NCBI GenBank assembly: GCA_024516035.1
Contig: CM044959.1
Coordinates: 37,832,369-37,896,368, forward strand
Origin: Bactericera cockerelli
Lineage: Eukaryota; Arthropoda; Insecta; Hemiptera; Triozidae
Reading direction: 5' to 3'
Length of the DNA stretch: 64,000 nt
This document shows, one piece after another, positions 1-10,730 of the stretch. The notes beneath the pieces are model-generated. The model had not been told where the DNA came from, ran no database searches, and was given only the letters and a program-made list of their open reading frames with translations. A program made the translations under genes and the position numbers. The first letter of the stretch is position 1, and every line of letters starts with the position of its first letter.

Positions 1-3000
1 CTCACTGCAGCGAGTTCCATTCCTATAGGGACTATGCCTTCTCTCTGCGAGGTAATCTCTCTAGATATTTTTATTATTATTTATTATTATTATTAATAGT
101 AATAATAAGCCCGGTAAACGGGTGTTTATTACCGGAGCTAGTCCTATTTACAAGTGTCAATATATAAACAATATATTATTATTAATATAAACAATATAAA
201 CATACTTATTCATCTTAAAACAAAAATAGTAATTATATATAAAAATGAGACATCCCTCATTTTTATCCATCTTCGATCTTCGTAGCGTAAGCTTCTTATG
301 AGCCTCCTTGCTCCTCTTATTCTCAATCCAACAGCTCTTGTTATAGACATTTGCCCTTGTGCTTTCAACCAAGATAGTATCTGGGAATAGGGTTTGTTCC
401 ACTTGACAATTTAGGGACAAATTAGTATAAAATTACAACGAAGATAGTGAGATCGTCCCTCAAGTTGGACTATAGTTTGCTGTGATGAGTTGAAATTCCG
501 ACTTGAGGAACGGTCTAGATTATCTTTGTTGTAATCCTATTTTATAATTTGGCCCTTAGTGATTCTACTCCTCAATCGTTGATGCACTTGTTTCTGAAAC
601 TGGTGATCGAGCATTGAGGTGTCCATTGTCCATTTCACGAAGACTTCTCACTTTGAATTTGGAAAATTAAAAAAAAAATCAGCAAAGTTTATAGCAAAAG
701 CTATAAACTTTTTTAAACACATACACAACCGGTTGTCCCACCGGTTGCGGTCCTATCGGGTGTGCACGGAATGGAGCGGTTTTCCCAGAATGTGACCAGG
801 AAATAGGAAACACATGTGAAAATCCTAAAAGAGTCCTGTGTGTTTGCGACATGACCATTGACAATTTTTAATTTAATAGATTTATTAAAGACTTGCTATA
901 GCCGTCCAAAGATGCAATGCGGCGGCCATACTCGGCACATTTCCTGTGAACCAAGGGCTTGATGAGGCTTTTGTACTATGATTATACCAAATATAACAAT
1001 TTATTAAATCTATTAAATTGCTTGAAACTTCCAGAACAGAATGACGGCTCACACATCAAAGATCAACTGGCCTGCTATGATCGCGCCATTGAGGAATTGT
1101 CAAACAATCCGCAGCTCACCCATTCCTGTGCCAAAAATGGCGGAGCATCAATTCAAAATGGCGGAGCTAGTCAGCGGCCTAGCAGAGCGTACGGAGAGAG
1201 TGAGATCCACAGTCTAATAGATCAGGACCTGAAGTGTTTGAGTGAGAAGTTGCTGAGTGAGAAACATGGCAACTACTCTGAGCTGTACTCTGGTGATGGT
1301 GAGTGATGAAAAAAGTTATCATATTTGTGTTAATCACAACGTGATATCACAATTGATCAACTCGTTTTAATAATGCACCGTTTTACTACACACTTGTTTA
1401 TTAAAACGTTTTACTAAAGGTCGAGATGCACGATGCACCTACCAGGTCTCGTGATCTCTTTCGGAGCTCTCTGATTGGTGGAAATTGATCACGTGACCTT
1501 AAATCTACATGAGCCGGGACCTGGAAGGCGCATCTTGACCCGGTCATCAATCTTTGCTTAACTTGGGGCTCGAACCACCGACCCCCGGTTACGAGTCCGC
1601 CGCCTTGTCGATCGACCTACTGTGGTCGGTGGTGAGAAATAATTTTCCTTGTTAATTAACTAAAATAATAATAATAAGACCAATAAGTCCCACTATTCCA
1701 GCAGTAAGCCCAAGACGTATTATCTGTAGTCAAAATCCCAAATGGGAGGATAACTTGTCATGTCCCGTTTGTGTTTCAAACCTGCGACTTCTAGAATACC
1801 AGACCGACCGATGCGCGACGCCTTGACCACTTAGCTACCAGGACCTTACCAGGACTGGGACCAGGACCTGTTTCCACGTATATTTTCTTTCTCTTCTTAT
1901 AAAAGTAATAATTATAATTGGATTTAATTAAAGAGCTCACCGACCTCAGTACCTGTATATCGACTTGTAATCTGTATATCGCCGTGGCTAAAGCAACACC
2001 GCCTAAGTCGCATTTTTTCAAAATTGAGGTTTTTGTTCTAACGAATAGAAATGATCGTTTTGCACCTTGTGGCGAAGTTTTTTTCAAAAATTCCAAAAGA
2101 GAGCGCTGTAGTTTCATTTTTAGTATTTCCGCACACCTGATTTTGGCTACCAACACCGCCTATCATTTCAGTATTTATTGCCTCCTGTAAAATTGCAAAA
2201 AATTAGATAGGCGGTGTTGCTTTAGCTGCGACGATATGTTGGTGTTCTAGTCCTTTTTAGAAACTTTACTTAAAAACTCTATTGTCTTAAAATAGCGAGC
2301 AATACATGAATGAGAAAAGCTCAAGACAAAGAAAGATGGCGGTCATACGATCTGCAACACTGGAGAAACAAACTCTAATGTTGGTATCCCAGATCCATAC
2401 AGGAACGTTGCATGGTCTAATCCCACCCCGACTCCTCGTTTATTTATTTTTATTTATTTATTTACACTTTATTAATAGGACATAATTATATACAATACAA
2501 ATAATTACAAATTAAAATACAATAGAATAGAAGAAAAAAATTAATAATAAAAAAAAAAAAATATATTTTTATATTTGTCTTACTGGACTTCCGCAGGAGA
2601 GTCCAGCACGCGCTCTTCAGTTCCTCACCAGCTAGAGCGGCTCCTCTCCAGCGAGGACCGGAAGAGGAAGCTCCTGGTGTCCATGACCAACATTGACCTG
2701 GCAGACGAAGAGGATAAAGAGGAGGAGGAGGAGGAGGAGGGGGATTCGGATCCTCCATTCTGGACCAGTGGGGAAGGGGGGCGAGGGGGGAGATTCTCCT
2801 GTGTCCGTCAGGATACTGTCATCTACAACCAAGAGTAAGTTCTTAAACCGGCCACACACGTACATGCATGGCAACGGGCAGCAAGAACGAGCTTATGATC
2901 TTTTTCTGCTTCACACCCTCATGCATGCATGTGCGTGTGTGACCGACTTTGGTTAGATGATTAGCTATCAGTTCTAGTAGCTACAACCAAAAGGGCATTT

Positions 3001-6000
3001 TTCTTTTTAATAAAAAAAAATTCAGGTTCGGTATTTCCAAATATTTCAAGTTTAGCTTCCCCACTATTCGTGAAAGAAAAATGCGTTTCGGTACTATTTA
3101 AGATAAACAATTGGCTTAACCTATAAAAGAAGTGAAAGCAAGAATTTTCTAAATCCATTTTGGTTAACCAAACTGGAAGAAGATTTTTCCTCTTTCAAAA
3201 GAAAAATGACTTTCTTCCATTTTTTGTTCGTTCATTTTATTCCAGTCGAATCCACTTTGGTTAGAACGAAAAATACGACTCAAGAGTAGGTTCTTACTTA
3301 GATTATATTCTCTAGCTTTTAGTTCTAGCTACAATCAAGAGTAAGTTCTTGGTTACTCGTAATTTCAAGACATTTAAAGACAGTAGACAAAGTTTGATGA
3401 AGATGTCTCTCACTGGGGGATGTTAAACACATACGGTACCAAAAGTCAATAACATAAATCATTGCCGCCCTTAACACGATTGGCGTTAGAAAAGGTATCC
3501 AGCCGTAAAATGTGGAAGTAGGAGTGCCAAATCCAAACAACCTCAACTATGAGGACGAGATTGACCAATTCCGACCCCAAGTAGGTTTGGGAAAAGCGAA
3601 AAAAAAGAAGAAGAAACTTGTTGTTAAAAAAATTGTGTTCACACCTATGGTATTCTCTTGGGACAATAGCGACTTTCGTCTTCTTTCAGTAGGTCTGGTG
3701 AATGCAGTCCTCAACATGAAGCAGATTTCTACCCAGTAGAAGACACCATGTCTACCGCTAGCAGCTCAGACCCATCGGAGAACCTCCGGAACACCACACC
3801 CAAGCATCCCAACCCTATGAAGGTAAAAGTATAAGGGCGGAATTAATAGACGTTTTTGTAATATCTGTGGCGCTAAGTCTTGATTTGCGTACTGTCTTAG
3901 ATGGGGAAAACCGATGCTAAGTCATGACTCGATTTTTTCTATTAATTTCGCCTTAAATATCTAGTTTTTTTTTTTTTTTAAATTGTTGGTTTCGTTTTTT
4001 TTACTAAATGTATTGCAGGGCCTTGTGCAAAATGGGTATTGCCCGTTGAAATATAAATAAATTATGTAGAGTAGACTGTCAGCGCTAGACATTGCAACGC
4101 CCAGCTATGATAGAACTTGGTAATGAGTGAGTGTAATGACCATTTGACCACCCCCACACTAAAGTTCAAACCTTTTTTTTAAGCTTTATTAGGTAGAACA
4201 AAAAATATATATAGGTACAGTAGAACACAATGATGAAATATAAAGAAAAACAAAAAGATTAAACAAATATACAAGAAGGAAAAAAAGAGAGAAATGTCCT
4301 ACCCAACATCTACTCACCAAGGTTGGGTGAGGTCAGGTTAGGTTATGAGCTTCCAATCAATGGAATTGTAACTCATTCAAATTATGTTCTCCTCAAATCA
4401 TTATCTTATATTATTATTATTATTTAATACTTTATTGGCACACTACAAATTACATACTGCAATACAGGACATGAAATGAAAAGAACTCAATAGAATATGT
4501 AGTGAACCAAATGGCGATTATCTATATCTCTTTTATACTCGTGTTTCAGAGCACGAGCAGTATTCTGAGGGAGACCACTCTGGAGAGAGGAAGACTGGAG
4601 GAGGCTGTTGGAGTGTTGAGATCCCGGGTAGAAGTGAGTGACCCAGACAATCTTCTAAGGCAGTCTGAGGCTCAAAAATAAAACAATAATCATGCCACTG
4701 AGAATAGAAAAGATATTTGAAGAAAATGCTGTTAATGCTGATTGATACATGAGCAAATTTTGCAGGTTGATTCCACTATGGCCAGGTTTGAGTTTCTTTA
4801 GATTATGAAAATTCGTCTTAACAGAGTGGGCTAAAAGTAACTGATAAACATATTAAATAACTTACATTAATTATATTGGAAAGATTAATGGGTGGTAATA
4901 TTACGCAAATTCTACGAAGGAATTGTTTACAACCGGCCTCACTAGTAGTACTTCATTTAGACTGTCGGCTTGAGACAGACAGTTTTTTTCGTGGAATTTT
5001 AGGTTGGGTACGGAATGAAAATATGGAGGTAAGAGGTAGAGTGAAATTCAGTATGATTTGTGATGTTAAAAGAAGCATGAGTCTGTTATCAAGAGATGAA
5101 ATAATATGATGACCGTATGAAGTGGGAGAATTTGTTAAGAATTGAAATACTCATTCCACTCTCTTCTCCCCAGGTATTGGAGTATCAGCTGGCGGATGCT
5201 ACCCAATCACTGGCCCTGAAATCCGACACTGTCAGTGCCCTGGAAGAAACAGTGGCGAAGCACGAGGCTACTATTGCTCATCATCTCACCCTGGTCAACA
5301 CTCTCTCCTACCAAAACCAGAACTATGAATCCGAGATAAACCATTTAACCTCGCTCTATACCAAGGTAATAACACTACTTAGTCTAATGACCCATTGTAG
5401 GTCAGGGGATAATACCAACAGTCTTCCATCCTGTATTAAATACTTCTCTTTTGTTTCCTCAGGATGAGAGTATAGACCGGATCGCACAACTCGAGTCCAG
5501 CACTCAGAGTCTAAAAAAGAAAATAGACTACCTCAATGCTCAAATCAATTCTCTGGCCGAGGAAAACATTGTTCTGCATGAGTTCATCGCAAATATTGAG
5601 TAAGTATGATTAAATTTTTTAATAATAAAAGAGAAAAGTTCTTATTTTTATAACTAATTTAAAGCAACCACCGACCTCAGTAGCTCAATTGATAACACAC
5701 CGGCTAGTAACGAGTTTGAGTAATTGTGTTATCACATCTTTTTTATGATGGAGACATTGCCAATATCGATCAATCACAATAACAGCCTTTCCCTAAAATT
5801 TCGTGAATGTTTGACTCTTTTTGTTGGATCTCTTTTTTTTTCGAGATAATCTAAAAGCTTATGTTCAAATAGGACATTGGCATTTTATTCCTTTCATCCC
5901 TTCTGGCTTTCTATAAATAAACGAAGTAACAAACGAAAAATAAGATTCGCTCATAATTAGGTCAAAAAATTAATCGTCAATTACAATGATAATTCATTAC

Positions 6001-7223
6001 CTCCATTTTGTGTCTATAAACTTAATGGTGCTGTTTTTAAAAGGGAGTTTACTTTTATTCCGTGTGTCTCACAGTTCAGAGGAAAGCAGAAACCTGAACG
6101 TGCCTGCTAGCTTCAAGCTGATGAAGAAACAGAATCTGGATCAGTCCTCCAGCAATGTAAACCAAACGCACAACATACCCAAGGAGATTTACGATGACAT
6201 TCTCAACCTGAAACTCAACCTGGAGAAAGAAGTAGCTCTGAGGAAGAAACTGGAAGAGGAATACTCGATAGAATTAGGTAAGAATACTTAATATTAGGTA
6301 GCAATATTATGTACTCACTTTCAGGGGCTGCACTCAAGTTCCCACCCGAGGTATGGATTATATTTATTAGACCTATATTTATTTAAATTATACTTACATT
6401 TATTTTTCCGAACTCTACTCTACACAATGAGGTGTTGCCGCACATAGTTTCGGGCCTGAATTCGGCGCCACAACTTTTGGGTAAGAACTTTCTGTATTAG
6501 GTAAGGATACTCCAACTGAATTTGGATCTAATATGTGCAAACAATTTTACATCCAAACAGAGCCACATGGCGACAAAATTAACGCTGACATGTCGTAAGA
6601 AATCCAAGACGCGATATTTTTGTCACTACTATTACTCTTCTGAATCAAGTCGTAACCATCTAAGAATACTTGGAACACTGCAAATAATTACGGAAAAAAA
6701 CCTGAAATAAATTATGTAACATACATTTAAAATAAAAGTTTCTATTATCCAATAAATTTACATACGAGTGTCGTATATCGTATATGTGTTCTAGTCTTCA
6801 CAATCTTCCATAGTAGAATCTTCACAATCTAATAAAACACAAAATTAGACTAATTAAAAAAATAAACGTGTCACAGGATGCTAAAGCTTATTAATTATTA
6901 CCAATGAATCAATCCTTTCCTTTCCTCCAGGCAAGAAGCTGCAGGAGATGGAGCACCACCACGCTGAAGAGTTGAAGAAGCAAGAGCAAATGCTGAAGAA
7001 GGAAAAGATCCTCAAGATAGATGCTGAGCTGAGACACAAGAAAGAGTTGGATCTGGAGCGACAGATCCTGCTGCATGAGATCAGCAGACTCAAAGCTGAC
7101 TTGAAGAACAAGGAACTGCACATTGCCAAGTTAGAGACACAGCTACGAGCGAGAGATAGTGAGAAAAGCACAGTAAGGAAGCAACTCATTCAGAGTGTGA
7201 ATAGAGAGATCGGGAGTGAGTGA
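1..7223 (+). CDS. Acidic/coiled-coil protein, 5' end outside window (possibly centrosomal)
   Basis: Phase-compatible exons: up to 51 (start unclear, perhaps 11), 1035-1298, 2597-2834, 3690-3822, 4550-4633, 5174-5365, 5463-5599, 6075-6277 and 6931-7223 (stop TGA). Each internal exon has a pyrimidine-rich AG acceptor and a GT donor, and phases 1,1,2,0,0,0,2,1 join without a stop. The N-terminal part is low complexity with a long Glu run (exon 2597-2834). From 4550 the protein is nearly continuous heptad coiled coil, ending in a very charged Lys/Glu helix (6931-7223). I do not recognise the family firmly. The LE.QLA region after 5174 loosely recalls centrobin, which would suit a centriolar role, but this is a guess from memory. 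The initiator ATG lies left of the window. The last codons and stop sit inside a 47-bp tandem repeat. Confidence 0.7.
52..1034. other. Intron with an imperfect inverted repeat, no gene seen
   Basis: Intron of the coiled-coil gene. It starts with TTATTA simple sequence (64-108). An imperfect inverted repeat has arms about 411-466 and 498-557, resembling a small fold-back element. A short open stretch on the minus strand (157-420) shows no family motif and is probably chance. Confidence 0.6.
1318..1645 (-). repeat. tRNA-derived SINE, family B
   Basis: In minus orientation it reads as a tRNA-like head: an A-box-like stretch near 1625-1600 and a B-box-like GGTTCGAGCCCC near 1575, followed by a tail with the 'GTGATATCAC...GTGTTAATCACA' block near 1330. 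The same family recurs at 5666-5745, 13202-13345, 22568-22664, 23060-23155, 52985-53140 and 53208-53320. Confidence 0.65.
1686..1862 (-). repeat. tRNA-derived SINE, family C
   Basis: The minus strand reads AGCTAAGTGGTCAAGGCGTCG (A-box-like), then a B-box-like GTTTGAAACAC and a tail ending near 1690. It matches the better preserved plus-strand copy at 50866-51060. Confidence 0.6.
3148..3275 (+). repeat. Small interspersed fold-back repeat (copy also at 18604-18730)
   Basis: Starts TTGGTTAACCAAACTGGAAG and ends with a Tyr-rich inverted partner (CTTCCATT...CCACTTTGGTTAG). The same 125-bp sequence, diverged by a few percent, lies in cereblon intron 5 at 18604-18730. The inverted ends suggest a MITE. 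Confidence 0.6.
3512..3615 (+). repeat. LINE 3' tail fragment
   Basis: Contains AACCTCAACTATGAGGACGAG followed by CCCCAAGTAGGTTTGGGAAAAG and an AAGAAGAAG-rich tail. The same tail recurs at 30185-30295. I interpret both as dead-on-arrival 3' ends of a non-LTR retrotransposon because of the A/G-rich simple tail; no coding remains. It lies in an intron of the coiled-coil gene. Confidence 0.5.
4175..4330 (-). repeat. Interspersed repeat family E (retroposon 3' end)
   Basis: Begins AAGCTTTATTAGGTAGAAC, is A-rich and ends near a CCTACCCAA block. On the minus strand it ends with an AATAAAGCTT-type polyadenylation signal, as a retroposed transcript would. Related copies occur at 19735-19905 and 22665-22850, in the opposite orientation at 48540-48730, and as a diverged copy at 19320-19440. 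Confidence 0.5.
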
Positions 7224-7400
7224 GTTGGCAACTCATTCAGAGTGTGAATAGAGAGATCGGGAGTGAGTGAGTTGGCGACTCATTCAGAGTGTGAATAGAG
7301 AGATCGGGAGTGAGTGAGTTGGGAAAATCATTCAGAGTGTGAATAGAGAGATCGGGAGTGAGTGAGTTGGACAACTCATTCAGAGTTTGATCAGAGTGAT
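7182..7400 (+). repeat. 47-bp tandem repeat over the 3' end of the coiled-coil gene
   Basis: About 4.5 copies of a 47-bp unit begin at 7182, 7229, 7276, about 7324 and 7372; the last decays after about 30 bases. The first copy is coding and contains the terminal residues (QLIQSVNREIGSE) and the stop. Later copies fall in the 3' UTR or downstream. Each of the first four copies contains GGGAGTGAGTGAG, which matches a 5' splice site (GA|GTGAGT), so the unit may duplicate a donor junction instead of a true gene end. Confidence 0.9.
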
Positions 7401-8571
7401 CACGTAATGCTCTCCAAGCTTGACCGACAGTATGAAAAATACTTTTTATAACTGCTTAAAGAAAGCATGGAGACTGAAATACATTACTTTGTGATAGCTT
7501 TGTTTCTGTTGATTTTACAAGACGTGGCCTCAAACACAATCCCTCGCGTTTGATAAAGGTGGCGACACTTTTAAACCAGGCTACTCTTTTCGTTTTAAAC
7601 AAGGGAATATTCAAATGCATCATTTCTCAAGAAACCATAGCTTTTCGGACAAAAAATCGTTATTCGCATTTTTTCGACTAGAGCATTGTGATTTATGTGC
7701 CAAAAACTATACGTTAATTATTTTCTAAAGTATATTTATTTTGTTTTATGTAGTGTACAATGATAACGTATACTAAAAGTGCCAAAAGAAGGAAAACTTC
7801 CGTTGTTTCATAAATTAATAGTTAATACGATAGTTTCAGAGAGAGAAGTTGATACATTGTTCCTTTCTATCTACAAAAGGTATACCAAAGAAGGTCTTGT
7901 TTACTGTTCTTCCAATTATTGTATTAATTATCATTGGTTCTATCTTCTGTGCTAAAGTGAAGGTTATTTTTCTATGTTAACGTAACAATTATCTTAGGTC
8001 ACGAGATTCAAGTTCCGACATTTTATTTAAATTTTTAGTTGCCCAAAAAATATTTGCTCCTCTTTTTCGGTACATCCGAGCTACACCTAGCCTATAGTAT
8101 TGTAGGTAGACGTTTAACATTTAAATATTCTCTTTTTATATTCTTGTATTTTATCTCCTTTTATATTCAAACAAATTAATGTATAATTTTACCGTTAATA
8201 TTGATTAGATACCTTTTTATTTTAACTCTAATAGGTAGATAATCTGTAAAATGTAAAACTCCTCAGTTGCCACGTGCTATATGGTGGAGAGATTGACAGA
8301 GGTGGTTAAAACAACACCATTGAATCAGGGAGAAATAACGGGGGTGTTTTCACCGTTATATCGTGATCCATATGTGACTAATAAAATTAACTGTTACTTG
8401 TTTTTAAATTATTTTGTTTTCTTGTACCTAGAACAAATAAAGTGATTAGAAACCAATTTAAATGTGATACCATTATTTTATTTATTAGTTTGTTCTTGAA
8501 AAAAAAGCCAGGGAGAGGTATAAAATATTTAGTGGACCTAAAATAATCTGTGCATTATAATAATAATAATA

Positions 8572-8817
8572 TATGTTTCTTTGTGTTATTATGTCACAAT
8601 TTTAGTGGTAGCGCAGAATCATAGGACTTTTTGCCTATGATTCTGCCACTGGTCGCTGCTTCACGTCAAAGCAGCTACTCATTTTTCCTCGCGAGGTATG
8701 AGTGGACCCCGAACATCCAAGTACAGAGCAGAAAAATTCCCAACCCGCTGGGGATCGAACCCAGGTCACCATGCGTGCAATGCCTGGCGCGCTAAATCAC
8801 TCTGCCACAGTGACTAC
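8572..8817 (-). repeat. tRNA-derived SINE, family A (best preserved copy)
   Basis: On the minus strand it starts GTCACTGTGGCAGAGTGATT (A box) and then GGGTTCGATCCCC (B box), followed by a body with TACCTCGCGAGGAAAAATGAG and a tail with a 14-bp hairpin (CATAGGACTTTTTGCCTATG) and GTGACATAATAACACAAAG. Other copies: 12868-13030 (+), 32487-32612 (-), 37632-37735 (-), 41059-41246 (+), 52519-52682 (-), 60041-60205 (+), 62057-62276 (-). Confidence 0.8.
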
Positions 8818-10078
8818 ATTATGTTTAACACATACTTTAGAAAACGCTAAGTGCTACGCAAAGTATATCAGATAGCTTTTGTGAGTGTGAGTGTTCAATA
8901 TCTGCATCAGCCTTGGCCTCAACGGTAGCAGAGATAGAGAGCAAAAATTTGGTGAGAAATGATATATTTTATTTGTATTTTCAAGTACCATTGATATGCA
9001 TATGTATTTGATTTCTTTGTGCTATTTCAACACATCGTTAGTGGGTAACATCATTTGCCTAGTAACCATTACTTGCTCGTAATGCTGTCACAGTCACAGT
9101 ATGAACATTACTCAAACAAGTAACTATTCTTACGAATTCTGAGTAGACCTCGTACTTCCAAGCACAGAGCAGAATAATATCTTCCCTGTTGGGTCACCGT
9201 GTATACAAACCTAGTGCTACTCCACTCCATCCGCAACGTTGTCTATTTAAAAAGTGCATAGCCCTTAAACAATTTGTGCTCTTGGATACCCTGTATCCCT
9301 GCTCTTGCAGCATGTTTTAAGAGCCTGCTAGGAGAGTGTTTTTGGTGCTTGGAGAGCCTTTTTCGGTATCGGATATTGCTCTGAGAGTCCAAATTGTTTA
9401 AGGGGTAAAAGCATTGTACAAGTACATATACTCGTAAGTGTTATTGAATCCACCATTTCAGCGAAGACACACTTGAAAATCTATAGTCCTATTGCGGAGT
9501 ACAGGCATTGGGACTAGACTTATTACATGCACTTTTTTTTACAGCATACATTTTACATCCTGGGTAAATTTTTGACCGAGACGGGTGAACGGGTGCTGAC
9601 TAAAAATGCCCTCCTTTAATTCCAGAAATCCCTCCCTGAAGTGTTTCAACTATTTTGATGAGGCAACACTGTTGTGCTGTGAGGCGCGAAATTCAAATTT
9701 CAAAATATGAAAGATAATTTTGATTAATTTTATGCGCAAAAACTGGACTTTGCCAGAATTTGTGATGGCAATGATCTCAAATTGTTCTCAATACCTATTC
9801 TTTAGTCTGTTCTTTACAACCATTCTGATACTCGCGTATTAGCACTTACTATTTAATTCTGCTTATTGAATTTCAATCCTGAACGTATGAAATAAGGATT
9901 ATTCTTCCCTTCATGACTTTAGTCTTGCTACTTTATCAGCTTCAGCTTATCTTGGCTTGCAAAAGATTAATTTAGTTTTCTGTTTCTTAAGTTACAAACG
10001 CTTAAGAATCTACCTATCCCTGTGGTGAGTACCTTTGCTAATTCATTACTTAATAAAAGATAACTGTTCACAGCCTTC

Positions 10079-10346
10079 TTTATTTCATAGCTATGAAACA
10101 GCAGCATCTGTAGATGCTTGTGGTCTATGTTGTAGCTCGCCTATCCCGTAGTATGCCTCCCCTCTCATGGGTGAGAAGTGAAACACTACTTAGCATTTTA
10201 GGTCCTGCATCAACACAAGTGCAATGGGAGGTACCCTTTATAAACAAGTGTAGCCAAGTTCTTAATACAATTTTTATTGGCTCTGTGGATCAAACCAGGG
10301 ATCTTCTCCAGGGCTAGCTAGTAGCTTACCACTGAGCTAATCATGC
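10079..10346 (-). repeat. tRNA-derived SINE, family F
   Basis: On the minus strand a clear tRNA head, TTAGCTCAGTGGTAAGCTAC, is followed by a B-box-like GGTTTGATCCAC. The distal body (CATGAAACAGCAGC...GATGCTTGTGG, plus sense) recurs at 53755-53945 and as a fragment at 12150-12200. Confidence 0.7.
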
Positions 10347-10439
10347 ACTAATTTGGCACTTTGTCAGCTTATCTTGACAAATTATATATTTTATTTTTTA
10401 GACTTGGAGTATAAAGTTTATTGGTATGAGTGTAAAGCT

Positions 10440-10600
10440 ACTCAAATTAATCTCACCCAGTGTAAGTGGAGCTGGGAATAGCCAGCATCACAAGGGTTCA
10501 AATTTGATTGGGCACTCATTCAAATCCTAACCTTGCTGGATAATGTTCCTTAACTTCAGACACAGAACAAGAACTGTCGTGTTCCATTGATGCTGGAATA
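10440..10600. repeat. Decayed SINE family D fragment
   Basis: Contains TCTCACCCAGTGTAAGTGGAG and AATAGCCAGCATCACAAGG, the core seen much better preserved at 19500-19640 and 21316-21462. Immediately upstream of the cereblon start exon. Confidence 0.45.
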
Positions 10601-10730
10601 TTTTAATTCAGTTGTAATTTAATGTAGAGGGCATAGTTTTCAGAACACCTGAACAATTTCCTCTCTGGATTAAATTTTATCTTTTACATTTTCAGAATCT
10701 CATTTACTATTAAACAAGAAGATAGATACT

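Larger units (their letters stand above)
7401..10695. other. Intergenic region and probable cereblon 5' region; repeats only
   Basis: No coding exon recognised. It holds a SINE A copy (8572-8817), a decayed relative at about 9000-9240, and a SINE F copy (10079-10346). The cereblon promoter and non-coding first exon must lie here or in the first part of the exon beginning at 10696, but I see no diagnostic core promoter. Confidence 0.6.

Noticed and set aside
157..420. 87-codon minus-strand frame that faintly resembles a transposase tail
   Set aside because: Only a chance-like resemblance, lying in an intron beside an inverted repeat; no catalytic motif.
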